Positions 27,405-36,424 of a stretch of 64,000 bases of DNA are shown here, piece by piece. Each line of letters opens with the position of its first letter. Position 1 is the first letter of the stretch. Origin of the DNA: Rhizobiaceae bacterium (lineage in GTDB: Bacteria; Pseudomonadota; Alphaproteobacteria; Rhizobiales; Rhizobiaceae); the NCBI GenBank assembly GCA_029233925.1, contig JARGOX010000001.1, positions 181,348-245,347 of the forward strand, read 5' to 3'. Under the pieces are notes generated by a model that ran no database searches, was not told where the DNA came from, and saw nothing but the letters and a program-made list of their open reading frames with translations. The translations under genes were made by a program, and so were the position numbers.

Positions 27405-28184
27405 ATGCGATTGATCGCCAATATTTCGATGCTGTTCACGCAATTGCCGCTGGCGGAACGGCTGGCGGCGGCGCGGGCAGCCGGGTTTGAAGCCGTTGAA
27501 ATTCAGTTTCCACAGGCGGACGATATCGCCGCCCTGCAGGACGCTGCAGGCAACACGGGGATGGCGATCACGCTCATCAATGTTCCGCGTGGGCAGGGCG
27601 ATGCGGTCGGGCTGGCGGCACTGCCGGAACAGCAAGAGGCCTTTCGCGCGGCGGTTGCAACCTGCGCCGGGCATGCCCGGGCCCTGGGGGTGCGCAAGGT
27701 CAATGTCCTTTCCGGGCGCCCTGCCCCGGGCGCAGATCCGGCGCTTTGCAGACAGGTGCTGAAGGACAATCTCCAGCATACGGCGGCGGTGATGGAAAAG
27801 ATCGGCGTGCAGGTGATGGTGGAACCGGTCAATCCCGTCGATGTGCCGGGTTTCTTTTTAACCGGATTGCGCCCGGCACTGGACCTGCTGGCAGAACTCT
27901 CGCACCCCAACCTTGCGCTGCAATTCGACTTCTATCACATGGCCCGCACCGAGCCTGACCTTTGCGCAGCCATTGCGCAGGCGGGACCGCATATCGGTCA
28001 CGTCCAGTTCGCCGATACCGGGGGCAGGCATGAGCCGGGTACGGGCAGCATTGATTTTTCAGCGGCCTTCGCCGCACTGCGCCACACAGGCTATGATGAT
28101 GATGTGTCAGCCGAATACAACCCGGCCGGGCGGACCATGGATGGATTGGGCTGGATAACCGACGTCAAAAGGATGATCACATGA
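27405..28184 (+). CDS. Hydroxypyruvate isomerase-like TIM-barrel enzyme
   Basis: A 259-residue AP-endonuclease-2-like TIM barrel of the Hyi/YgbM type. ANISMLFTQLPLAERLAAAR opens it, then GFEAVEIQFP, VMVEPVNPVDVPGFFL (with a metal-ligand Glu) and GHVQFADTGGRHEPGTG, the last being the strongest family signature. ATG at 27405 has TGAGGA about 9 nt upstream; an earlier in-frame ATG at 27372 lacks a good site. Such enzymes isomerise hydroxypyruvate/tartronate semialdehyde or 2-oxo-tetronates, which fits the hydroxyacid dehydrogenase across the divergent promoter. It overlaps the next gene by 4 nt. Confidence 0.85.
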   Translation: MRLIANISMLFTQLPLAERLAAARAAGFEAVEIQFPQADDIAALQDAAGNTGMAITLINVPRGQGDAVGLAALPEQQEAFRAAVATCAGHARALGVRKVNVLSGRPAPGADPALCRQVLKDNLQHTAAVMEKIGVQVMVEPVNPVDVPGFFLTGLRPALDLLAELSHPNLALQFDFYHMARTEPDLCAAIAQAGPHIGHVQFADTGGRHEPGTGSIDFSAAFAALRHTGYDDDVSAEYNPAGRTMDGLGWITDVKRMIT

Positions 28185-28966
28185 GCGCGCACAAAGACAT
28201 CACCGGGCAGATCATGCGGGACACGCTCGAGGGCGCGCCCTATCAGGCTTACGCGACGAACCCGCCTCGCCGGACAGAGGAAGCCTATGAGATTCAGGAC
28301 GCCCTGGCCGATGCGCTGATCAGCAGCGGCAACCGCGCGCCCGTCGCAGGATGGAAGATCGCCGCCAATTCCCCGGCGCTGCTGGCGCGGTTCAAACTGG
28401 AGGATCCGGTCAGCGGTCGGATTTTCGGCGACCAGAGCCATGACAGTCCGGCTGCGCTGAACGTCTCCGACTACACCGAATTTGCCTTTGAGCCTGAGAT
28501 CGCCGCCGTGATGGGATCGACCCTGTCGCCGCAGAATGCGCCGTTCGACAGAACACAGGTCATGCGCGCCATTGATCGCTTCGTGCCGGCTCTGGAGCTG
28601 CTCGACATGCGCAACACCGACATGCAATCGGTCCATATAGCCGATGCGATCGCGCAGAACATTTCAAACGTGGGCGCCGTGCGGGGCGGACCAGGCGCCT
28701 CCCCCGATCAACTGGATGCAGACGCGATCCACACCGTGGTGTCGATCGATGGCACGGTCGTCCACGACGTGACAGGCGCGGCCCCGCAGCCACCAGTCGA
28801 GGCCGTCCTGTGGCTGGCAAACCACCTCGCCGCCCGCGGCCTGACGCTTGAGGCAGGCCAGACTGTCCTGTGCGGAACGCACAGCCCGATCTGGTATCAC
28901 AAGGGGCCCGGGGAGATACGGGTGGAGATGTCAGGACTTGGAACGGTGATTGCGACGCTTGGGTGA
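28181..28966 (+). CDS. 2-keto-4-pentenoate hydratase/FAH-family enzyme
   Basis: A 261-residue MhpD-like protein of the fumarylacetoacetase superfamily. PVAGWKIAA, the metal motif FEPEIA, VPALELLDMR and the C-terminal GLGTVIA are family features. It hydrates a 2-oxo-alkenoate or cleaves a related acylpyruvate. It is translationally coupled (ATGA) to the isomerase-like gene. With the dehydratase on the other strand, it could act on the 2-keto-3-deoxy acid that arises from a sugar acid, but the order of steps is inferred. Confidence 0.83.
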   Translation: MSAHKDITGQIMRDTLEGAPYQAYATNPPRRTEEAYEIQDALADALISSGNRAPVAGWKIAANSPALLARFKLEDPVSGRIFGDQSHDSPAALNVSDYTEFAFEPEIAAVMGSTLSPQNAPFDRTQVMRAIDRFVPALELLDMRNTDMQSVHIADAIAQNISNVGAVRGGPGASPDQLDADAIHTVVSIDGTVVHDVTGAAPQPPVEAVLWLANHLAARGLTLEAGQTVLCGTHSPIWYHKGPGEIRVEMSGLGTVIATLG

Positions 28967-29368
28967 ATGTGAGGGTAGAGGATCTGCCGCCAAAACTGGA
29001 CGTTTTTTATTGTTTAAGGTTACCGGGCAAACCGCAGCGGAACGCTTACATTGAACGTTAAAACTGCATGGTCAGCAAAGAACGGCGCGGGCAGTATATC
29101 TTCCTGACAATTCAAGAGGTGCCGGAATATGCCGCGAAGTGGCTATAGGCATGCAACAACGAACGGCCGAATATGGCCATTGGCGGCATCACGCCGGCTA
29201 TGAAACTTAACCAGGCTGCCTGAAGCCCAGTTATCGATCCCTTTGAAAATGGGATGATTACCAAGTCATCGCAAGAAATTGACAATAAACAAGAGAAAAT
29301 AATTCGTTGAGTTCGCATTTTGCAGAACAGGCATTTCGAAAGAGAACCGGGATCCAACTCGCCCGGCT
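28967..29368. other. Intergenic region at the edge of the restriction system
   Basis: About 400 bp between the hydratase gene and the nuclease gene. No domain-bearing frame is visible. In relatives of the restriction system to the right an AIPR-type gene often stands here; I find no trace of one in any frame. Confidence 0.4.
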
Positions 29369-30376
29369 TCATTCATCCGGTACGAGATCCCAGAAATGAG
29401 GATTTCGATCAATCAGAGCTTCTTTGTCCATCGGTACTAGTCCTGACATATCAACCGTGAACCGAACGTCAGAGACGCTTGGCGGGAGTGGCCCCCTCAA
29501 AGCGGGTATTTCACGTAAGTCGAAAAACTCGAGAGAGGTTGCCGCAAGGCGCGGATCAAAGGAAACTTGCAATGACTCGGAGAGACTTGAACCAAGAGTT
29601 GAAGCGACAACCTGATGAAGTTTGAGAACAAGGTCTTCGACTCCTGCGATCCGTTCCTCGATCGAACCAATCAGACTGTCTAAAGAGATCCCGCTAGGAA
29701 TGCGCTCCACCATAATTGACGCAACGACAGCTTCGGTGCCTGGCGGCGGATTGCACTGATCGTACGAAAATGTGTGCTTACGGATCCTCACGGCACTGCT
29801 TTTGACATCTATCCGAACGTCCCCGGAGGCGAAGTCGTAGCGCGACGCTTGGTCGATGCGCCAAGCCGCAACCGCCCTTGTCGAACTTCGACTCTGCAAA
29901 ATCATGAAAAGTTCGCCGAACAGTCCGTTTAACGAGCGAACAGGCGGCTTTTTAATGCTTTGAAATATCGACGCAATACGACGTACAGCCTCAGCAATTG
30001 AGGCCCGCGAAGGAGCATTCCCCAAGTGCCGCATGATGATCCGGCATACTGATAGGAAATACCGGATGGTTTCAGCCTCCAGGGAACGGCACCTGACTAC
30101 AGTAAACAGACCTTCCCTTACCTTACCTGTGGGGTCCTTAATTACACAAGCGAGCTCGAATTGCGCGTCTAGGCTCTCAAGTCGGATGGGTGGGGGTTTA
30201 CGTCCAAACTCATTCGCAGTTGCTATGAGCAGGCACGCTCGTGCGGAAGCGTCTTTGCCTACGAAGTAGGTGCTATGCTCGGCGACCGGCCTAACCGCAA
30301 AAAACGGTGTGCCGGCACTTGCACTATCGGGCACAGCTATGCCCTCATAGATGGCGAAAAGCCCAGGTTCTTTCAC
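29369..30376 (-). CDS. PD-(D/E)XK nuclease of Z1/GHKL restriction system
   Basis: A 335-residue putative restriction endonuclease. The nuclease core is seen at about residues 190-215: DVRIDVKSS gives the D-x-K part of PD-(D/E)XK, preceded by a helical region with FGELFMIL. The frame is open further upstream with a TTG, but the GTG at 30376 overlaps the Z1 stop by 4 nt (GTGA), so I choose it. It is the last gene of the methylase-GHKL-Z1-nuclease operon, matching the R-M type that Iyer and Aravind linked to the origin of MORC ATPases. It should cut unmodified DNA with the help of the two ATPases. Confidence 0.8.
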   Translation of the reverse strand: MKEPGLFAIYEGIAVPDSASAGTPFFAVRPVAEHSTYFVGKDASARACLLIATANEFGRKPPPIRLESLDAQFELACVIKDPTGKVREGLFTVVRCRSLEAETIRYFLSVCRIIMRHLGNAPSRASIAEAVRRIASIFQSIKKPPVRSLNGLFGELFMILQSRSSTRAVAAWRIDQASRYDFASGDVRIDVKSSAVRIRKHTFSYDQCNPPPGTEAVVASIMVERIPSGISLDSLIGSIEERIAGVEDLVLKLHQVVASTLGSSLSESLQVSFDPRLAATSLEFFDLREIPALRGPLPPSVSDVRFTVDMSGLVPMDKEALIDRNPHFWDLVPDE

Positions 30377-32598
30377 GTATTCTGCCCTGGTTGATTTTGG
30401 TTTATCCAGCCCACCGCGAGCTGAGAAGGAACCCAAACCGCTAGAACAGGCACGTTCTGTTGAACAACTGCTCCATCTCGTGTCAGGTCAAGCGTGTGTA
30501 TCTGCACCGATACATGCCCTTCTTGCCGAACAGCCCGGTCGCCAGGATAGACCTCTCCTCTCCTTGCGGGTGGATTAACGGGCGCTTGACCCTGGAAGAG
30601 GTTGGTAACCTCACCGCTACCATCAACGCCGCGCTCGCGTCCAGTTCGTGGACTCATGCGGTAGACTGCGCAAAGTTCGTCCGGGTCATTTTCAAGCGCC
30701 CGACTAAGCTGCAGCAGTAGTCCTGTTATCTGCTGTGAGTCGCGGGAACTGGTAATGCGCATCGGAATGAGCAGTCGCTCCAACACATCGCGCAACGACA
30801 AGCCCGTTGCGACTTCATGGCGCTGAGTGTCTGTCCTATCTTGGTGACCTTCGTCATCTACGAACTGAGTAGCCGCAAGAAAATCCGCAATGGTCTGCCG
30901 ATTGGCTTGAAGCACGCTGTCCGTTGCCAAAACGACACGTGGTGCAACCCAGTCGTCAGAAAAACGTCCACGGATATAATCAAACTCCAGCACATTTTGA
31001 CGACAGGGTCGAAGAGCGTTGTCCAAAACAAAGGCGCGCTTCCAATCATTTAGGGAACGTCCGCTGTCCCGAATGTCTTCGAGTTGAACGCGCATGTCTT
31101 CCTCATGCTCAACATAGCGCTGGAACGCACGATGAGTGCCTTGCTCAAGGTAAACACGACAATAACCGAGGTAGCCTCGCTTGTAGCCAAAGAAACGCGC
31201 CCGCTGCTGTACTGTGTCCGCGTTGCCAACGCCAATCCCGCGCGGCATATAGGTCACGGTCAAACCTTCTACCGTGAAGCCGCGGTCCATGGCTTGCCCG
31301 CCCACGAGAATCCAGCCGTATGCACTGCCCCAGTCCACCTCAGGTGTCCGACCAGCGCGCGCGTTGACTTCGAGGAGGCGGGTTCGTCGAAAGGCAAATC
31401 GAAAGGTCGGTGCCAATTGATCGAAGGACGGCAAACCTTCCGACACGGTTTGCGCAAGATCACCATACGCCACGCGCAGTTCCTCGACCAGTTCCTGCTT
31501 GTCAGGATCCGTATCTGGCAAGCCAAGAACACGCTTCCATTCTTCAAATATATCGCGAACCCAATTGTAGTACTCTTGATGCTGCGCGGTCAGGTGCGAC
31601 GGATGGACGAGCATCGAACGATTGCCACGATTCCCAGCTTCCATTAGGCCGGCGGCAACGCCAACCATGAATATTCGCAGAGCCTCGAGTAGCGAATCCG
31701 GGGGTTCGGGAAGCGGATTGGCATTGGTTGGCACGTCGGCCGGCGGAATTGTGCGAACATATTGATGATTGCCGTCAAAGAAATCTCTTCCCCCGACATA
31801 GGCGTCGCCTGGCGTCAGGACTTCTACAAAATTGGGAGACAGTGCGTCCACGATACTGACCAGAAGCGGGGCCTGTGGAGTTGCAGTGTACTGCAGATAA
31901 CTGTGCAGCGGTAGCGCGTCGCGGAGTGCCATCAGGCGGCGGTAAGTGGTGCTTTCTTCACCCTGGGCAACTTCCGTATTGAGGCTCGCTTGATCTGCCT
32001 CGTCATCGATGATGAGAACAGGCACGCCCTCCATACCGACAGTTTGCAGTAGCTGAGTTAGAGTCCCTAGTCGACGGTGATGTTTGAGTACTGTGACGAG
32101 CACAGTCATCTTGTACTCGTCTGGGGTGCCTTCATCTCGCCAGTCGTCGAAGACATCTCGCATGGTTTGGACGATGGCGTCTTCTTGTTCGGGGTTCTGG
32201 AAATGAATCCAACTCCTCGCACGGCTTGAGTCATCGAGGCGAAGATCCCGGCGCACTCGCCCCGTCGATTGTTCAAGCAAAGGATTTGACATTCCAGCGA
32301 CAATGATAACCATCTGGAAGCCGTTATCACGGGCAAGAGCCGCCGTGGTTTCAAACGACATAGTCTTGCCGCTTTGAACATAACCAACGACCAGACCGGT
32401 TTCCTGTCCGGCCGGATCATTGGGCGAGATGCCTCGTCCCAGAATTGAGGCGGCGGCATCTCGCACAATATCACGACTACCGTCCGGTACGACATGCTCA
32501 AGGAAATCGTGAGTTTCCGGCCCGACCAAAGGCTGCCAGCGCCCGCCCTGCACTTCGTGGTCTATCGGCTGAACAACAAAGGGAGCATCATCTGTCAT
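30373..32598 (-). CDS. Z1 domain helicase-like ATPase
   Basis: A 741-residue protein. Residues about 55-110 carry the Walker A variant LVVGYVQSGKTMSFETTAAL and residues near 200 the Walker B PVLIIDDEADQASLN, both typical of Z1 proteins, a superfamily-2-like branch. The motif GQAMDRGFTVEGLTV and QQRARFFGYKRG (helicase motif VI-like, arginine fingers) follow near residues 445-490. It overlaps the nuclease gene by 4 nt and lies 17 nt after the GHKL ATPase gene. It likely translocates on or remodels DNA for the nuclease. Family identity is firm; mechanism is inferred. Confidence 0.88.
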   Translation of the reverse strand: MTDDAPFVVQPIDHEVQGGRWQPLVGPETHDFLEHVVPDGSRDIVRDAAASILGRGISPNDPAGQETGLVVGYVQSGKTMSFETTAALARDNGFQMVIIVAGMSNPLLEQSTGRVRRDLRLDDSSRARSWIHFQNPEQEDAIVQTMRDVFDDWRDEGTPDEYKMTVLVTVLKHHRRLGTLTQLLQTVGMEGVPVLIIDDEADQASLNTEVAQGEESTTYRRLMALRDALPLHSYLQYTATPQAPLLVSIVDALSPNFVEVLTPGDAYVGGRDFFDGNHQYVRTIPPADVPTNANPLPEPPDSLLEALRIFMVGVAAGLMEAGNRGNRSMLVHPSHLTAQHQEYYNWVRDIFEEWKRVLGLPDTDPDKQELVEELRVAYGDLAQTVSEGLPSFDQLAPTFRFAFRRTRLLEVNARAGRTPEVDWGSAYGWILVGGQAMDRGFTVEGLTVTYMPRGIGVGNADTVQQRARFFGYKRGYLGYCRVYLEQGTHRAFQRYVEHEEDMRVQLEDIRDSGRSLNDWKRAFVLDNALRPCRQNVLEFDYIRGRFSDDWVAPRVVLATDSVLQANRQTIADFLAATQFVDDEGHQDRTDTQRHEVATGLSLRDVLERLLIPMRITSSRDSQQITGLLLQLSRALENDPDELCAVYRMSPRTGRERGVDGSGEVTNLFQGQAPVNPPARRGEVYPGDRAVRQEGHVSVQIHTLDLTRDGAVVQQNVPVLAVWVPSQLAVGWINQNQPGQNT

Positions 32599-32615
32599 GG
32601 ATCACCTGTGAAATA

Positions 32616-34145
32616 TTACGCATCCGAAAGCGCGTGACGAATAATGTCGTTTAAGTTGCGGCGGATCGTTCCGGCATGGCGCACGCCAGAGTCACGAGCC
32701 AATACTTCAGCAAGAGCAAGCGCAGCAGCTACTCGCAAGAGCGCCTCCACATCTTCGCTATCAGTTTGTGCAAATCGGACCATGAACGGGTGCACCATCG
32801 AAACCCTAATATCGAGACAACGCGGCTGCTCTGTTGAGGCGGCCACATCGCTGAAAACCAACCAGAGGCTTTCTGACGGATCCTCGGTCAACTCTATATT
32901 GATACGCCATTCTTTGTCACGGAAGCGGATATCAAATTGCTTCCGTGCGAGAGTCCCCGCATGCGGGGATTCCTCGTCAGGCGCGTCGACTGGAGGTGCA
33001 TCGGATATAGCTGGCAATGCCTCAGGTAGTCGCGCTGCGATCGCTCTTGCCGTATTATCGACCGCTTGTATCGCGGTACGGGTCATCTGAGCCCTCGCGA
33101 TTCGCACTCGGTAGCCTTCTGCTTGTTTGAGCAAGGGCAAGTCTTCACTATCGAGGTGTTCACGCAAAAGCTCCAGGAACGGCTGTTCGTTTTCGTCCCA
33201 ACGAAAACCATCTTTTGTATGACTGACCTCGAAACCATCAAGGTGAAGTTCACCAAACAGCCGCTGATACCGGTAGCTATTCGAACTGCCGAAGATGAAG
33301 GACGGTCGATATCCTTCGTCACCACTTCCTTCGATCACACGACCACGTCGGAAAAGCGAAAAGCCAGCCTTGGCTGTGTTCGCCGTCTCGCGCAGAGCGG
33401 CAAAACCTTGGACCGACAACCCATCTCCTAGGTCAAATGCGATGTCCTTTCGCCATAACTTTGGTGGGCTCTCCATCTCGCGGAAGTATGGAGCTGACAG
33501 AATCGGTGGTTCTTGCGGCGCGAGGGTTTCGCCATTGAAGCGGAGTTCCAAAGCTCCCTCGCGGATAAAGACACGGTAAATGTCCGTCAGGTGTTCCTTG
33601 AGTTTCCCGACCGTGCGCCCGACAGGGACGTGAAAGGTGTTTTCCAACACGATCTCGGTATAATGAAAATCGGCTTCTTCCTGCTCTTCCTCAATATCTA
33701 GTTCTTCGATCTCATCATTGACAATGTTGGCGATATCAAAACGCACGGTACGGGCCACCGGGTCGCCGAAAGCAGACGTCCGAACATACCACTGCGGTGC
33801 GAACCAGCAGGCGGCGCTTTTCATGCCCATTCCGAACTCAGCAAGACCAGTCCGGTCGGGTGGGATCGCGGCTGGGCGAAACGCTCGACTAAAATCCGCG
33901 ATAGCGATTCCAGCGGCATTGTCACGAATGGAGATGCGAGCAGGAGATGTTGTGTCGATGTCGACGCTCACGACGAGTTTGAAGTCGTCGCCATGGTGCG
34001 CCCGCAACTGGCTCTCATTTCGAGAGAAACTCTCAACCGCATTGTCCACGAATTCTGCAATGGCGTACCAAGGCTTATAATTCAGATGCCTTAATACTGC
34101 GAGTACACTCACGCCAGGACGAATATCAACCTTTTGTGCCGCCAA
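32616..34145 (-). CDS. MORC/MutL-like GHKL ATPase of restriction system
   Basis: A 509-residue protein with an N-terminal GHKL ATPase fold: IAEFVDNAVESF (N box with E, D and N), IRDNAAGI (DxxxxG) and GLAEFGMGMKSAACW (the GxGxKSA motif of MutL/MORC relatives). These proteins dimerise as ATP-driven clamps on DNA. The C-terminal 130 residues are a separate domain with FDIRFRDKEWRINIEL. It lies between the cytosine methylase and Z1 genes and is in the same transcript. It probably checks or grips target DNA before the nuclease acts. Confidence 0.87.
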   Translation of the reverse strand: MAAQKVDIRPGVSVLAVLRHLNYKPWYAIAEFVDNAVESFSRNESQLRAHHGDDFKLVVSVDIDTTSPARISIRDNAAGIAIADFSRAFRPAAIPPDRTGLAEFGMGMKSAACWFAPQWYVRTSAFGDPVARTVRFDIANIVNDEIEELDIEEEQEEADFHYTEIVLENTFHVPVGRTVGKLKEHLTDIYRVFIREGALELRFNGETLAPQEPPILSAPYFREMESPPKLWRKDIAFDLGDGLSVQGFAALRETANTAKAGFSLFRRGRVIEGSGDEGYRPSFIFGSSNSYRYQRLFGELHLDGFEVSHTKDGFRWDENEQPFLELLREHLDSEDLPLLKQAEGYRVRIARAQMTRTAIQAVDNTARAIAARLPEALPAISDAPPVDAPDEESPHAGTLARKQFDIRFRDKEWRINIELTEDPSESLWLVFSDVAASTEQPRCLDIRVSMVHPFMVRFAQTDSEDVEALLRVAAALALAEVLARDSGVRHAGTIRRNLNDIIRHALSDA

Positions 34146-34175
34146 TTTGCGGTCCTTCCTATGCGAGCCAAATAC

Positions 34176-35534
34176 TTACGCAGCCGTTTCAAATGCGGCA
34201 TTGGGCTGTTTTTTCTCCCTCGAGGGGGATAAAAAAACCTCTTTTCTAGTATTTTTTTCATCAGTAAACGATAGGAGCTCTTGTGCAATAGCGTGAACCA
34301 CATCAACATTCACAGCATTACCAAGAGCCTTAAAGGCCGCTGTCTGAGCCTCCGGCAAGTGCTCCAAATTACCCATACTTTGGAGGCGACTGCATTCTCG
34401 CGTGGTCATATAGCGCCGCTCCCATGCGATCACTGGCACTTGGCTAATAGTCATCGCGACCAACGAGGGTGCAGTTACTGGACGCTTGATGCGGATTCCT
34501 GATGCACGAAACTGGATGACGTAGTCCCAGATTAAACGCTTCTCGCCTTTGCAATTCCATTCGAATTTCTGGAAGCTTGGCGCAAAATCGCGAATTCGTG
34601 GTAGCCAGCCGTCAATCCAACTTTTATGCCTCTCATAAAATTCGCGGTTCTGTCGGATGAAATCGATTTTCCACTTAGGAAATCCGTCTACGTTGCCACG
34701 TGCGTAGGCCGGCAACGCCGAAATAACATCTTCTTCCTTCAGATCACAAAGGTGAGTTCCAAAGCTTCCCTTAAAGGAACCGAGTTCTTCAACGCCAATT
34801 CCGCATGCAGAGCGATCGAGGAAAGGATAAGTTGCGCCAAATTCCATCGCCCAAATCGGAAATGACGGCAACTGTTCATCTAATGGAAAACGATCAAGAA
34901 AATCCTGCCATGCCTCGAGATAGGCTACGAAATTCTTCGGTAAAGGCTTGGCGTCTGGTGGGTTCGTGTCGAGCACATTGTAGATTGAAAGATCTGCTTC
35001 CAAGCGAGGCACCGGCCAAGAAAAGTCACCGAGTCCACCGCGTCGACCAACAATAAACGCACGTTCGCGAACTTGTGGGACACCAAGTTGGTGGGGCGAA
35101 AGTTTTCCGTCATCTACACTGTAGCCAGCGAGGCGCAGCTTGTGCATTATCTTCCGCCAAGTCTGACCCTGCCTGTGGCGAACAAGATTAGGAACGTTCT
35201 CAATAATGAAGAATTCGGGCTTTTTTTGCCGCAGGATACGGACGACATAATCGATCAAGTCTCCCCATTGCGGGCATTCAAATCCTTGCTGACCTCCTGC
35301 CTTCGAGAATGGTTGGCAAGGGAAGCCTGCGCAGAGAATGTCGTGGTCTGGAACGGAGGGCAGGTCGAGTGTGCGAATGTCACCGTGAGGGATAATTCCA
35401 AAATTCTTTTCATATAGGCTCGCCAAATTTTCATCACGTTCGCAAGCAAACACGCATTTATGGCCAAGTGACTGAAGTGCAAGGTGAAATCCACCGAGCC
35501 CAGCAAACAAATCAATGAATTTTAGAGTTCGCAT
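34176..35534 (-). CDS. DNA (cytosine-5-)-methyltransferase
   Basis: A 452-residue m5C methylase. Motif I FIDLFAGLGGFHLAL, motif IV CAGFPCQPFSKAGG with the catalytic Cys, motif VI FFIIENVPN, motif VIII VPQVRERAFIVGRR and motif X LGNAVNVDVV are all intact. The target-recognition region is about residues 190-370. ATG at 35534 starts at motif I and is 1 nt from the small upstream gene's stop; a longer form from 35579 would overlap that gene. It protects host DNA from the partner nuclease. Its recognition sequence cannot be read. Confidence 0.93.
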   Translation of the reverse strand: MRTLKFIDLFAGLGGFHLALQSLGHKCVFACERDENLASLYEKNFGIIPHGDIRTLDLPSVPDHDILCAGFPCQPFSKAGGQQGFECPQWGDLIDYVVRILRQKKPEFFIIENVPNLVRHRQGQTWRKIMHKLRLAGYSVDDGKLSPHQLGVPQVRERAFIVGRRGGLGDFSWPVPRLEADLSIYNVLDTNPPDAKPLPKNFVAYLEAWQDFLDRFPLDEQLPSFPIWAMEFGATYPFLDRSACGIGVEELGSFKGSFGTHLCDLKEEDVISALPAYARGNVDGFPKWKIDFIRQNREFYERHKSWIDGWLPRIRDFAPSFQKFEWNCKGEKRLIWDYVIQFRASGIRIKRPVTAPSLVAMTISQVPVIAWERRYMTTRECSRLQSMGNLEHLPEAQTAAFKALGNAVNVDVVHAIAQELLSFTDEKNTRKEVFLSPSREKKQPNAAFETAA

Positions 35535-35535
35535 T

Positions 35536-35724
35536 TTATTCGATGTCCAGCTTGAGTTGCTGATCTCGATTCTCGTCAAGAAAGCGCAAAAGAGCGTATC
35601 TGATCACATATTGCAGAGACAATGGTGGGCGGTGTGAAATGGCGATTTGCTTTAATTCGTCGTGCGCTAAAGTCTCCAATGAGATAGTGAACCGGCGCAT
35701 CTCGGTGGTTTCGATGTCTAGCAT
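35536..35724 (-). CDS. Small ribbon-helix-helix-like regulator
   Basis: A 62-residue protein beginning MLDIETTEMRRFTISLE, then a helix-turn-helix ending LQYVIRYALLRFLDE, the size and pattern of a CopG/Arc-type ribbon-helix-helix DNA-binding protein. ATG at 35724 has AGGAG about 8 nt upstream, better than the ATG at 35754. It is the first gene of the restriction operon, 1 nt ahead of the methylase. It probably acts as a control protein that keeps nuclease expression low, and an array of short repeats spaced by 10 bp covers its leader. Confidence 0.7.
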   Translation of the reverse strand: MLDIETTEMRRFTISLETLAHDELKQIAISHRPPLSLQYVIRYALLRFLDENRDQQLKLDIE

Positions 35725-35735
35725 GACCGCTCCTT

Positions 35736-35791
35736 GTGCCTCCTCGTGCCGCATTGCACCAGATTACACATGAAAGCACCATAATGCACCA
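35736..35791. promoter_or_regulatory. 10-bp phased GTGC/GCAC operator array
   Basis: GTGC occurs at 35736 and 35746 and its complement GCAC at 35756, 35776 and 35786; position 35766 has ACAC. All six fall on an exact 10-bp grid, that is, one face of the helix. The array begins 12 bp upstream of the small regulator's ATG, over its ribosome binding site and leader. Ribbon-helix-helix proteins commonly bind tandem short sites in this manner, so this is the probable operator of the restriction operon. Confidence 0.6.
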
Positions 35792-35881
35792 GCTTAATCT
35801 TATAGTCTCAACTTTCAGCCACCGATTGGCCTCGAACTGGTCGTTCTGATCCTCCCATTTGAAATACGGTAGTTGTTAAGA

Positions 35882-36318
35882 ACGCCCCCAACGAATTCAA
35901 ATTGAGCCATACTGTGTTGTGTCGAAGCAAATCAGTCGAGGGCACGTCCATGACCAAAATTACAACAATCGGGTTGGATTTGGCAAAGTCGGTTTTTCAG
36001 GTTCATTATGCTGATCGGGATGGCCAGCCCTTGATGCGCAAGAAGTTGCGGCGCGCTCAGGTGGTTGAATTCTTTAGAACGTTGCCGCCGTGGCTTGTTG
36101 CCATGGAGGCACTTTTCCAGTGCTCATCACTGGGCATGTGCCTTACAGGATCTCGGCCACGAGGTGCGGTTGATCCCGCCGCAATATGTCAAACATTTCG
36201 TCAAGACCAACAAGAACGATGCCACGGATGCCGAGGCGATCTGTGAAGCCGCGATTCGGCCAACCATGCGGTTTGCTCCGATCAAAAGCGCCGAGCAGCA
36301 GGCGGTCTTGAGTCTGCA
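35882..36318 (+). mobile_element. IS110-family remnant, left copy
   Basis: The left end and N-terminal part of an IS110/IS1111-type DEDD transposase, with ATG at 35950. IGLDLAKSVFQVHYADRDG and LPPWLVAMEA read in one frame, then a frameshift leads to LGHEVRLIPPQYVK and KNDATDAEAICEA in the next. Homology to the copy at 46136 begins at ACGCCCCCAACGA (35882) and breaks off after AGTCTGCA near 36318, so the C-terminal Tnp_20 part is missing. It is not functional. It lies just behind the restriction system. Confidence 0.85.
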
Positions 36319-36424
36319 TTGCATTTGAAAGGCCTGAATGCATCAAAGCTTCCCAATTCCAAGCCATCTTCAAGTGTCACATATTCAAACATCGTCGGAT
36401 CACCACCAATTACCGATCAAAAAC

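Noticed and set aside
28967..29368. Search for an AIPR gene after the PD-(D/E)XK gene
   Set aside because: All frames of this gap are short and without AIPR-like motifs.
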